DNA of 64,000 nt from Kutzneria sp044547355 (GTDB lineage: Bacteria; Actinomycetota; Actinomycetes; Mycobacteriales; Pseudonocardiaceae), in contig NZ_JBIUAG010000018.1 in NCBI RefSeq assembly GCF_044547355.1, positions 122,889 through 186,888 on the forward strand, in the 5' to 3' direction. Shown in pieces: positions 39,132 to 47,770 of the stretch. The notes under the pieces were generated by a model, which was not told where the DNA came from, did not search any database, and saw only the letters and a list, made by a program, of their open reading frames with translations. A program made the position numbers and the translations under genes. Each line of letters opens with the position of its first letter. The stretch's first letter is position 1.

Positions 39132-40388
39132 ATGAGCGCGGTCGAGAACGGGCGCGTGCCGGCGCCGGCGGTGGTGCTGGTGGACGCCCTGCTCAACGGC
39201 AGCCCCTTCAAGCGGGCCTGCGACGACATGGGTTTCCCGGTGGTGGGCGTCTACACGATCGAGCCGTCCCGGCTGGCGGAGCTGTCCCCGACCCACGCCG
39301 CCGGGGACGCGGTCTCCCTCTACGGCGACCGCCCGGACCTGGACGCGGTGGCCGAGCAGATCGCGGCGATCGTGCCGGCGACGGAGCCGGCGGTGTACGG
39401 GGCGGCGGTGCTGGCCGGCGAGCGGGGCCTGCCGTCGAATCCGCTGGCGACGGCGCAGGCATGCCGGGACAAGTACACGATGCGGGAGCTGGCCGCCGGC
39501 TCCGGAGTGCGGGTGCCGAGCTATCGGCTGGTCAGCGGCAAGGACGAGATGTGCGCGGCGATCAGGGAGATCGGCGTGCCGACCATCGTCAAGCCGACCA
39601 GCGGGGCCGGCTCGCACAACGTGTTCCTGGTGCGCGAGGAGCGCGACATGGAGCGGATCGCGGCGGCCGACCGGCGCGACCTGTTCGGCGGGCAGATCAG
39701 CGAGTGGCTGGTCGAGGAGTACGTGCGCGGGCGGGAGTTCGCGGTCAACATGTTCAGCGCCGACGGCGAGCACATCCTGATCGACGTGTGGGAGTACTAC
39801 CAGCCGGACTCCCGCGACTACGACAACCCGTACTGGCAGATCGCCCAGTTGGACCGGGAGAGCCCGGTGCACCGGCAGGCCGAGCAGTTCGCCCGGCAGG
39901 TGCTGGCGGCCTTCGACGTCCGCATCGGCCCGTCGCACGTGGAGATGAAGCTGGGCCGGGACGGCATGGTGCTGATGGAGATCGGCGCGCGGCTGCCCGG
40001 CGGCGGCATCCCGGAGATGTGGGAGCGCACCAGCCGGCTGCGGCCCTACCACGACACGCTGGCCGCCTACCTGGGCCGACGGCCGGAGCTGGTCGACAGC
40101 CCGCCGGAGTTCACCGACCGGCTCGGCATCTGCTTCATCCGCAACGAAGGCCCGGCCGGCGTGCTCCGCCTGGACGGGGTGGACGAGGTGCGGCGGCTGC
40201 CCGGCGTGCTCGACGTGTCGGTCAACTTCCGCACCGGCGACCACGTGCAGACCACCCGGGACCTGGGCACCGAGCTGGTGAAGCTGAAGCTGGCCGCGCC
40301 CACGACCGCCGACCTGGCCCGCCTGGCCACGCAGATCAGGGCCACCATCGTCGTCGACGTCCAGCCGGTGGAGCGGGCGTTCTCGTAG
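39132..40388 (+). CDS. ATP-grasp ligase (L-amino-acid ligase-like)
   Basis: 418 residues. Pre-ATP-grasp N-domain, then the ATP-grasp fold: PTIVKPTSGAGSHNVFLV (~152-169; nucleotide-binding Lys and Gly loop), EEYVRGREFAVNMF, and the Mg-binding HVEMKLGRDGMVLMEIGARL (~273-292, with the E...E-x-N/G-R pattern). The C-terminal ~110 residues fit the LAL C-domain. Family members join carboxylates to amines using ATP, as in BacD-type dipeptide ligases. No other biosynthetic genes adjoin it, so the product is unknown. ATG has GAGGAG 7 nt upstream. Confidence 0.82.
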   Translation: MSAVENGRVPAPAVVLVDALLNGSPFKRACDDMGFPVVGVYTIEPSRLAELSPTHAAGDAVSLYGDRPDLDAVAEQIAAIVPATEPAVYGAAVLAGERGLPSNPLATAQACRDKYTMRELAAGSGVRVPSYRLVSGKDEMCAAIREIGVPTIVKPTSGAGSHNVFLVREERDMERIAAADRRDLFGGQISEWLVEEYVRGREFAVNMFSADGEHILIDVWEYYQPDSRDYDNPYWQIAQLDRESPVHRQAEQFARQVLAAFDVRIGPSHVEMKLGRDGMVLMEIGARLPGGGIPEMWERTSRLRPYHDTLAAYLGRRPELVDSPPEFTDRLGICFIRNEGPAGVLRLDGVDEVRRLPGVLDVSVNFRTGDHVQTTRDLGTELVKLKLAAPTTADLARLATQIRATIVVDVQPVERAFS

Positions 40389-40391
40389 CGG

Positions 40392-41363
40392 TCAGATCCA
40401 GCCGCGCCGGGCGGCGTGCACCCCGGCCTGGAAGCGGCCGCCGGCGTCGAGGTCGTCCTGCAACTGGGCGATGCGGCGGCGTAGGGTGCGGGCGCTGACG
40501 TTGAGGTGGCGGGCGATGGAGTCGTCCTTCATGCCCGCCGACAACAGGTTGACCAGGTCGCCGTAGCCGGGATCCATGTCGGCCGCGGTGACGGCCGGGC
40601 GCGCGCCGGGGGTCAGGCGCAATGGCGTGGCGTGGCTCCACATCAGCTCGAACAGCGCCTGGAGGGCGTGGGTCAGGGCGGACTCGGAGACGATCACGGT
40701 CCGGCCGGTGGCGGTCAGCGGCACGGCGGCGGTGCGGGCGTCCACCACGCACAGCTTGACCGGGACCTGCGGCAACACCCGGGCCTGCTCGCCGAGCTCG
40801 GTCATCTGCGCGATCTGGGCCAGCCAGCCGGGATTGTCCAGCACCTCGGCGGCGTACAGGGCCCGGAACCGCACGCCCCGGGCCAGCAGCGCGACCTCGA
40901 CGTGGTTGACGACATCGGGATCGGTGACGTACGGCGGAACATCGGTGCCGACGACCTCGACGCCGGCGGTGGCCATCAGCTCGTCGATCCGGGCGGCGGC
41001 GTCGGCCCGACTGGTGATCACGTCGAGCAGGCTTGACGGATGGGCGTGGAGCTGGCCCCGCGTGTACTCGGCGGCCAGCTGCTCGGCCCCGGCCGAGACC
41101 CGGTCCAGGTCGGCGAACCGGTCGCGCACCAGCGAGCCGATGGCCGCCTTGGGGTGCAAGGGAAGCCAGCCCGTGGGCGCGGTGGACGCGCGGCGCAGCA
41201 GCCGCGCGTCCACCAGGCGTTGCAGCGACATCCGCAGCTGGGACGGGGAAAGCCCGGTCGACGCGGCCAGGCCCTCCTCGGTGACGCCGGGGTCGCTCAG
41301 CAACCGGCCGTAGACCGCGCCGTCCTCATCGGACAGCCCGATCGCGTGCCAGGGGATGGTCAT
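40392..41363 (-). CDS. HTH regulator with N-terminal TrmB-like and C-terminal LuxR-type HTH
   Basis: 323 residues. First ~80 residues resemble a TrmB/MarR winged helix (DEDGAVYGRLLSDPGVTEEG, STGLSPSQLRMSLQRLVDA). The middle is a PLD-like sensor region common in these proteins. The last ~60 residues are a LuxR HTH (LVNLLSAGMKDDSIARHLNV then SARTLRRRIAQLQ). ATG at 41363 overlaps the stop of the upstream beta-propeller gene (ATGA), so the three minus-strand genes 44351-40392 form an operon and this is probably its regulator. Confidence 0.8.
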   Translation of the reverse strand: MTIPWHAIGLSDEDGAVYGRLLSDPGVTEEGLAASTGLSPSQLRMSLQRLVDARLLRRASTAPTGWLPLHPKAAIGSLVRDRFADLDRVSAGAEQLAAEYTRGQLHAHPSSLLDVITSRADAAARIDELMATAGVEVVGTDVPPYVTDPDVVNHVEVALLARGVRFRALYAAEVLDNPGWLAQIAQMTELGEQARVLPQVPVKLCVVDARTAAVPLTATGRTVIVSESALTHALQALFELMWSHATPLRLTPGARPAVTAADMDPGYGDLVNLLSAGMKDDSIARHLNVSARTLRRRIAQLQDDLDAGGRFQAGVHAARRGWI

Positions 41364-42442
41364 GCGCCATGTGTACCCCCGAAATCGACCGGCTGCCACG
41401 TCCGGCCGACGTCGGTGCTGCGCCACAGCGTGCCCTCGACGGTCTGGTAAGCGGTGGCGCCGTTGACAAAGGCCAGGTCCGGCGACCACACCTGGCCGTC
41501 GATGGTGAACGTGTTGGTCCAGGTCTGGCCGGCGTCCTCGGTCCGCATCATGAACGTCACGCCGCCGCCGGACACCGGCATCACCGCGACCTTGTCGGTG
41601 ACGAGCGCGAAGCCGGCGACCACCCCGATCTCCGGCGCCTGCGGGGCGCGGGTGACCTTGCCGCCGGTCGGCGGCGCGAGCACCATCGCCTTGTCCCAGT
41701 TGCCGGGGTACACCGGCTGGGTGCCGGCGCAGATGGCGGCGATCGGCGCGCCCGGCTTGTGCTCGGCGTAGATCGGGGCCTCGCCGGCGTAGCAGGGATA
41801 GATCTGCTGGGTGAAGGTCTTGCCGTCGGTGCTGCGCCAGGTGCTGGTCGGCCACTGCTGGGCGGCGTTGGTCAGGCTGACCTCCAGCGCGTCGCCGCCG
41901 GCGATGGTGGCCTGCACGTCGCTGACGCCGCGGTGCATCGTCACACCCGGCACGGGATCCAGGCCGTCCTGGCCGGCGGCGTAGAGGTCCACCTGCTCGG
42001 GGCTGCCGGCCATGGCGTACACCCGGCCCTTGAAGTACCGGACGTCGGTGATCATCAGCGACGGGGCGGGAGAGTTGACGGCCAACGTCGACCAGTGCTT
42101 GCCGGCGTCGACCGTCTCCAAGATCCTGTTGTTGTCCCACACCAGGAGTCGCTTGGCCGTGGCGGCCACGACGGTGGGGAAGCTGCGGTACTGGTTGTCC
42201 GGCAGGTCGGTCTCGGGCACCGGGACCGGCGTCCAGCTGCGCGCGCCGTCGGTGGTGTGCAACAGAGTCGTGCACAGGGTCGGCTGGTCGCAGCCGGCCA
42301 GCCCGAGCACGAAGCCTTCGTTGGCGCTGAGCCAGGAAGCGTTGGCGGGGGCGAAATCCGGCGGGGCCGCGGCGTGGGCCACGGCGACCGAGCCGCCGGC
42401 GATGGCGGCCGCCGCCACGGCCACGGTGAGCAGACGACGCAT
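41360..42442 (-). CDS. Secreted BNR/YCF48-type beta-propeller protein
   Basis: 360 residues with a Sec signal peptide (MRRLLTVAVAAAAIAGGSVA, cleavage near AHA-A). Repeated Asp-box style motifs mark each blade: LLHTTDGARSWTPV, ILETVDAGKHWSTL, TWRSTDGKTFTQQ, MMRTEDAGQTWTNT, LWRSTDVGRTWQPV. Such propellers bind proteins or glycans; no catalytic residues assigned. AAGGAG precedes the ATG. 25 bp downstream of the subtilase-like gene. Confidence 0.82.
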   Translation of the reverse strand: MRRLLTVAVAAAAIAGGSVAVAHAAAPPDFAPANASWLSANEGFVLGLAGCDQPTLCTTLLHTTDGARSWTPVPVPETDLPDNQYRSFPTVVAATAKRLLVWDNNRILETVDAGKHWSTLAVNSPAPSLMITDVRYFKGRVYAMAGSPEQVDLYAAGQDGLDPVPGVTMHRGVSDVQATIAGGDALEVSLTNAAQQWPTSTWRSTDGKTFTQQIYPCYAGEAPIYAEHKPGAPIAAICAGTQPVYPGNWDKAMVLAPPTGGKVTRAPQAPEIGVVAGFALVTDKVAVMPVSGGGVTFMMRTEDAGQTWTNTFTIDGQVWSPDLAFVNGATAYQTVEGTLWRSTDVGRTWQPVDFGGTHGA

Positions 42443-42467
42443 GGCTTCTCCTTACGGGGAAAGGGCT

Positions 42468-44351
42468 TCAGCGGCCGGTGAGGGCCTGGAGCGCGGGGCC
42501 GGGCATGACGATGCCGAAACCGGTGACGTTGTCGTGGCCGGCCGGGCCGATGTCGATGGCGGCGCCGGTCAGGGCCTGCCGGATCTGGGCCGCGGTGGCG
42601 GTGGGCTTGGCCGACCGCAGCAGCGCGGCGATGGCGGCGGCGTGCGGGGCGGCGGCGGAAGTCCCGTAGAACGGCTGGAATCCGGGCACGGTCGTGTTCA
42701 CGCCGTCGGCGGCGGCGATGTCCGGCTTGGGCCGCACTACCCCGCCGGTGGACGTCACGTTGCCGGGGGTGACCGGCGTGCCGTCGGGGTTGTAGAACAC
42801 TCGCCGTCCGCCGTCGGAAGTGAAGCGCTCCCAACGGCTTTGCGCGGTGAACACGCCCGGGTAGGGGCCGGCGGGGTTGGCCGGGTCACCCGGTTCGAGC
42901 GGGTCCGGCAGCGCCGTGGCGGCCGGGGCGGCGGCGACGCTGAACGCGGCCGGCACGGCCGAGTGGCCGGCGGTCACCCCGGCGGTGGAGTAGCCCTTGA
43001 GGTTGTCGGAGTCGACAAACCGGCCCCGGTTGACGTTGACCGACAGGTAGCGCTTGTCCTTGCCGCCGTAGCGGACCACGGCCAGGAAGTACGGCGCGTT
43101 GTGCGCGTACTGGGCGTCGTCCACCGGCGGGATCTGCGTGCCCTCGACCGGATCCTGGGTGCCGTCCTGCTTGTCCAGACCGGCGCTGACCACGTTGCCG
43201 GCCGGGTCGATCACGTACAGGTCGAAGTCGTTCTTCGCGCCGCCAAGGGGATCCGACCAGAACAGGGTCGCGGTGTCGCCGAGCGAGCCCTTGGACACCG
43301 GGTCGAGGGTCTGCACGGCCGCGCCCGGCGCGAAGTCGTGCGCGGTGCCGAAGGTGCCGGCCAACTTCCTGCCGGAGTCGGCGAAGTCGCCTTCCCAGTG
43401 CCCGCTGGTGCCATCGGCCTTGTTGCCGCTGTTGCCGGCGGAGGAGAAGTACAGCGCCCCGTCCTTGGTGACGTCCAGCACGGCCTGCGCGACCGGCCCG
43501 TCCTGGAACGGGGATTCGTCGAGGTAGTAGACGTCGTCGACGATGATGTCGCAGTGCTGCTGGGTGCGCAGGGCCCGGATGTTGTCGGCGAAGCCGGCCT
43601 CGCCGTTGGCCGCGGTGGCGAAGCCGAGCGCCGCGCCCGGGGCCATGCTGTGCACGATCTCCAGCATGGCGGTGCCCTCGTCGCCCTGTCCCTGTTGTCC
43701 GGCAAGGACATCGACGTCGGGCAACTGCCCGGCGGCCTGGGTGGCGGCCAGCGAGTCGACGCCGTCGGAGAGCACGCAGACCTTGTTGCCCGAGCCGGTG
43801 ACGCCGTAGTTCGCGCGGGCGGTGTCCGCGCCGTGCGCCTTGTCGCCCTCGAACAACGAGGCCGGCGGATCGGCCGGCGCCGGGGCGTTGTTGGTGTCCA
43901 TCGGCGGCGCGGCCTTGACCATGCGCACGTCGGCGCGGGCGGCAATGCCGTCGATCGCCGCCAGCGGCAGGTCGGCGTGAATCGTCTTGTGCGGCAAGGA
44001 GGAGTACTTCACCGTGCCGCCGGCATCGCGCACGGCGGCCAGCAGCGACGGCGTGACATCGGCCTGGATGTCGACGGTGACGGTGCCCGGCCGCTCCGTC
44101 GCGAGGTTGGTCTTGAAGCGCGGCAACGTGGTGCGCAGGCCGCCGTCGGCCCGCAGCCGCTTCTCGACCACCAGCGAGACGGACTGCTTCTGCTCCACCG
44201 CCGTCAGGTGCTGCTTGATGTCCTGTAACGCCGTGATCTCCGACGCCGTGCGCGATTGCGCCGCGGCGGCGGTCGACAGTCCCGCGAACGGCGCGGCGGT
44301 GGCCACCAGCGCCATGGCCGCGACGACCGCCACCCTGCCCTGAGCTGACAT
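42468..44351 (-). CDS. Secreted S8-like serine peptidase with Glu in place of the catalytic His
   Basis: 627 residues with a signal peptide (VAVVAAMALVATAAPFAGL, AAA-A). A propeptide-like region precedes the peptidase domain. Asp in VCVLSDGVDS (~194) and Ser in GTSAAAPHAAAIAALL (~563) are present, but the HGT position reads DEGTAMLEIVHSMAPGA (~223), so Glu stands where subtilisin has His. This resembles the Ser-Glu-Asp sedolisin arrangement. ATG follows GGAGAG. Codon 42 is TTA (44226-44228). First gene of an operon with the beta-propeller and HTH genes. Confidence 0.8.
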   Translation of the reverse strand: MSAQGRVAVVAAMALVATAAPFAGLSTAAAAQSRTASEITALQDIKQHLTAVEQKQSVSLVVEKRLRADGGLRTTLPRFKTNLATERPGTVTVDIQADVTPSLLAAVRDAGGTVKYSSLPHKTIHADLPLAAIDGIAARADVRMVKAAPPMDTNNAPAPADPPASLFEGDKAHGADTARANYGVTGSGNKVCVLSDGVDSLAATQAAGQLPDVDVLAGQQGQGDEGTAMLEIVHSMAPGAALGFATAANGEAGFADNIRALRTQQHCDIIVDDVYYLDESPFQDGPVAQAVLDVTKDGALYFSSAGNSGNKADGTSGHWEGDFADSGRKLAGTFGTAHDFAPGAAVQTLDPVSKGSLGDTATLFWSDPLGGAKNDFDLYVIDPAGNVVSAGLDKQDGTQDPVEGTQIPPVDDAQYAHNAPYFLAVVRYGGKDKRYLSVNVNRGRFVDSDNLKGYSTAGVTAGHSAVPAAFSVAAAPAATALPDPLEPGDPANPAGPYPGVFTAQSRWERFTSDGGRRVFYNPDGTPVTPGNVTSTGGVVRPKPDIAAADGVNTTVPGFQPFYGTSAAAPHAAAIAALLRSAKPTATAAQIRQALTGAAIDIGPAGHDNVTGFGIVMPGPALQALTGR

Positions 44352-44635
44352 CGTCTCTCCACAGTGGATCCGACTGAGTTGGGAAAGCCTCACTCTTCGG
44401 TGGGTCCCACGATCGTGGTGATCGTGACATGTGGTGAGAGGGATCAGGGTGCCCGATCCGGCCACTTGCCGCTTTCGGACAGCAGACGTGGGCTGAACGG
44501 CCGTTCGGGAAGCAAATGGCCGAACCCGAGCCAGGCTCGGCGACAAGGCCGCGATAGACGCCGGTGATCGGGCCAGGTTGCCCGCGACTGCGGGAAAGTT
44601 ACATTCGGTATTTCCCTGAGCGGGACTCGTGGGGT

Positions 44636-47458
44636 TCAGGCGGCGAGGAGGGCGGCTATCTCGTCGGCGCGGGGGTCGCCCAGTTGGGCGAAGATGGCGG
44701 CGGCGGCCAGAAAGGTCTCGCGGGCCTGGGGGAGTTCGCCGATGGCCCGCAGCACGGTGGCCGAGGCGTGCAGCGCCGAGGCCTCGCCATCGCGGTCGCC
44801 GAGCTCCCGGAACACCTCGCAGGCCCAGCCGGCGTTGTCCAGGGCCTCGGTGTGGTTGCCCAGATCGAAGTGGATCTTGGCGAGCTCCAGCCGGCCGAAC
44901 GCCTCGCAGCGGCGGTCGCCGAGCTCGTGCACGATGTCCATGGACTTGTGCAGGTGCTCCACCGCCTGCTCGACCTCGCCCCGGTTGCGATGGGTCCGGG
45001 CCAGCTTGCACAGGGTCATGCCCTCGTACCGGCGGTCGCCGAGCTCGCTGAAGATCTCCAGCGCCTGCCGCAGGTGCCGCAGCGACCCGTCGCCCAGCCG
45101 GCTGGCCGCGCCGATGTCGTACAGCAGCGTGGCGGTGCCCTGCTGGTCGCCGAGCCGCTGGGTGATGCGCAGCCCCTCCTGGAAGCAGTCCAGGGCCTCG
45201 TCGTAGCGGTTGCGCCGCCAGTAGGCGTTGCCCAGGCTGCGCAGCGCGAGCGCCTCGATCTCGGGCACGCCCAGCGCCCGCGCGGTGCTCACGGCCACCT
45301 GCTCGGTGGCGATCCAGTCCTCCCAGTACGACCGCAGCTCCAGGAAATACACCAGCGCGGTCGGCAGCTTCCAGCCGGTCTCGTGATCGCCGAGCCGGCC
45401 GGCCTCCAGGCAGGCGGCGACCAGGTTGACCCGCTCCTGCTCCAGCCAGGCCAGGGCCTGGTGGTACGTGGCGAAGCTCAGCGGCTCGCAGTGCTCCAGC
45501 ACCGGTTCCAGCGGCACGGGCCGGTTCTGCGGCATCAGCACGCGGTCGGCGGCGGCCGCGGTGTGCAGGCACCAGGACATCAGCCGGCGGCTCGCGGCCG
45601 CCTGCTCGGCCGGCGGCTCCTCGACCAGCGCCCGCTCGGTGGCGTACACCCGGAGCAGGTCGTGCAGCCGGTACCGATCACGGCCGATGGACTCCACGAG
45701 GTGACAGCTGCTCAGGCCGTCCAGCATCCGGCGGGTGGCCACCAGCGGCGCGTCGACCAGCGCGGCGGCGGCCGCGGTGCCGATCTCCGGCCCGGGATGC
45801 AGGCCCAGCAGCCGGAACATCCGGGCCGCCTCGGGCTTGAGGGCGTGGTAGGACCACGAGAACACGGCCCGCACCGCGGTGGTCTCGTCGTCGGGGGAGG
45901 CCAGCACGTCCAGCCGGTCCTGCTCGTGGCACAGGGCCTCGGCCAGGTCGTTCACGTTCATGTGCGGCCGGGCGGCCAGGTTGGCGGCGATGATCCGCAG
46001 CGCCAGCGGCAGGTGACCGCAGCGGTCGGTCAGCGTGCGCAGCGCGTCGGGGCAGCCGGTCAGCCGCTCCTCGCCGACGCTGCGCACCAGCAGCTCGCGG
46101 GACTCGCCGGCGGACAGCACGCCCAGCGTGATCCGGTAAGCCCCGTCCCGCGCGACCAGCCCGCCGAGCCGGTTGCGGCTGGTCACCAACACCATGCAGG
46201 TGTGCGAGCCGGGCAGCAGCGAGCGCAGCTGGTCGGTGCTGGCCGCGTTGTCCAGCACGACGAGTATGCGCTTTCCCGACAGCAGGCTGCGGTACATGCT
46301 GGCCTGCTCCTCGGCCGCCGTGGGCACCTGGTGCGGCTCCACGCCGAGCCCGCGCAGCAGCTGGCCGAGCGCGTCGACGGCGGCCAGCGGCGGCTGGTTC
46401 GGGTCGAAGCCGCGCAGGTTGACGTAGAGCTGGCCGTCCGGGAACCGCCCGGCGATGCGGTGCGCGAAGTGCACGGCCAGCGCGGTCTTGCCGATGCCGG
46501 CGATGCCGTCGATGGCCGCGATCAGCACGCCGCGCTCGGTGTTGTCCAGGTATCGGCGCAGCAGCGCCAGCTCGGTCTCGCGGCCGGTGAAAGTGTTGAT
46601 GTCGTGGGGAAGCTGGGCCGGTGCCACCCGTGCGGCCGAGGCCGGCGCGGCGGCCGGCCGCCGGGCGTGGCCGGCCAGGCCGGGGTCGTTGGCCAGGATC
46701 TGCTCGTGCAGCTGGCGCAGCTCCCGGCCGGGCTCGACGCCCAGCTCGGCGGCCAGCAGCCGCCGCGTCTCGGCGTACACCTCCAGCGCCTCGGCCTGCC
46801 GCCCGCACTGGTACAGGCCGCTCATCAGCAGCCCGCGCAGCTTCTCCCGCAGCGGGTGCTCGTGCACGACCCGGGACAGCTCGGCCACCACGTCGGTGGC
46901 CCGGCCGGTCTGCAACATGAGGCCGGCTCGGTGCTCGACCGCGGACAGGTACAGCTCGGCCAGCCGGGTCCGCTCCAGCTCGGAGAACGGCCCGGGAATC
47001 CCGGAAAGCGGGGCGCCGCGCCACAGCGCGATGGCGCTGTCCACGTGCCGCAGGGCCGACTGCGGGTCGCCGGCGGCCTGGCGCATCGCCGCCAGGTGCG
47101 ATTCGAACGCCGTGAGGTCGACCTGGTCCTCGGGCAGCCGCAGCAGGTAGCCGGAGCCGGAGCTGGCCAGCACCTGGGACGGCGCGCGGTGGGTGCGGTC
47201 GGGCTCCAGCGCCCGCCGCAGGCCGGCGATGTAGGTGTGCACGCTGCCCTCGGCGCTGGCCGGCGCGTGCTCGCCCCACAGCGAGTCGATCAGCTCGGTG
47301 CGGGACACGGCCCGGCCCGCGTTGCTGGCCAGCACGGCCAGCACCGCCCGCTGGCGGGGCGCGCCCAGCTCGATCTCCTCGTCCCCGCGCCACGCGCGCA
47401 CCGGTCCGAGCACCTCGACCCTGATGGTCGCGCCGGGATCGGTCGGGGGGACGGGCAT
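44636..47458 (-). CDS. AfsR/SARP-family regulator with NB-ARC and TPR domains (SARP2)
   Basis: 940 residues. OmpR-type DNA-binding domain (VEVLGPVRAWRGDEEIELG, LIDSLWGEHAPAS), BTAD (~100-245), NB-ARC with Walker A GIAGIGKTAL at ~330 and VLVVLDNAA, winged region SWSYHALKPEAARMFRLLGL, then TPR repeats (ALRSLGNAYWRRNRYDEALD and following). ATG at 47458 with AGGAGG 4 nt upstream is preferred over GTG 47479. No TTA codons, unlike SARP1. It stands alone, 284 bp after the subtilase gene start on the same strand; that gap (44352-44635) shows no gene. Confidence 0.9.
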   Translation of the reverse strand: MPVPPTDPGATIRVEVLGPVRAWRGDEEIELGAPRQRAVLAVLASNAGRAVSRTELIDSLWGEHAPASAEGSVHTYIAGLRRALEPDRTHRAPSQVLASSGSGYLLRLPEDQVDLTAFESHLAAMRQAAGDPQSALRHVDSAIALWRGAPLSGIPGPFSELERTRLAELYLSAVEHRAGLMLQTGRATDVVAELSRVVHEHPLREKLRGLLMSGLYQCGRQAEALEVYAETRRLLAAELGVEPGRELRQLHEQILANDPGLAGHARRPAAAPASAARVAPAQLPHDINTFTGRETELALLRRYLDNTERGVLIAAIDGIAGIGKTALAVHFAHRIAGRFPDGQLYVNLRGFDPNQPPLAAVDALGQLLRGLGVEPHQVPTAAEEQASMYRSLLSGKRILVVLDNAASTDQLRSLLPGSHTCMVLVTSRNRLGGLVARDGAYRITLGVLSAGESRELLVRSVGEERLTGCPDALRTLTDRCGHLPLALRIIAANLAARPHMNVNDLAEALCHEQDRLDVLASPDDETTAVRAVFSWSYHALKPEAARMFRLLGLHPGPEIGTAAAAALVDAPLVATRRMLDGLSSCHLVESIGRDRYRLHDLLRVYATERALVEEPPAEQAAASRRLMSWCLHTAAAADRVLMPQNRPVPLEPVLEHCEPLSFATYHQALAWLEQERVNLVAACLEAGRLGDHETGWKLPTALVYFLELRSYWEDWIATEQVAVSTARALGVPEIEALALRSLGNAYWRRNRYDEALDCFQEGLRITQRLGDQQGTATLLYDIGAASRLGDGSLRHLRQALEIFSELGDRRYEGMTLCKLARTHRNRGEVEQAVEHLHKSMDIVHELGDRRCEAFGRLELAKIHFDLGNHTEALDNAGWACEVFRELGDRDGEASALHASATVLRAIGELPQARETFLAAAAIFAQLGDPRADEIAALLAA

Positions 47459-47704
47459 CTCGCCTCCTGTTCGCGCCACCAGTGTGCGGGCCGGCCGCCT
47501 CGGGCAGCCACTCCCGGGGCGCTCAACGCGCCGGGCGGTTCGGATTGTTCCCGCCCGTCTCCGGGCCGCCTTGGCGTCGACCCGCCCGTCGTATCACACA
47601 GTGCCCGTCGGGGGAACGGTTCGGTCGTAGCGATCACGGGATCGCCACATCCGGAAGCGCTGCCCCATAAGGAAAGATGAATATGTTTCGTACCGCCGAA
47701 TGCA
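47459..47704. other. Intergenic region upstream of SARP2
   Basis: No gene seen. Must hold the SARP2 promoter on the minus strand; a GTATCACA at about 47591 and a short ATCACGGGATCGCC dyad are visible but neither is a convincing control site. Confidence 0.4.
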
Positions 47705-47750
47705 GTGAAGGGGCCCTTCCGACGTCGACCGCCGGGCAGGGCCCCTTCAC
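47705..47750 (-). terminator. Hairpin after glyA
   Basis: 12-bp perfect stem (47705-47716 with 47739-47750), 22-nt loop, located 20 bp past the glyA stop codon. Its arm sequence GTGAAGGGGCCC is close to the arm of the palindrome after guaA. Confidence 0.7.
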
Positions 47751-47770
47751 ATCAAACTCTCAGCGGACGC

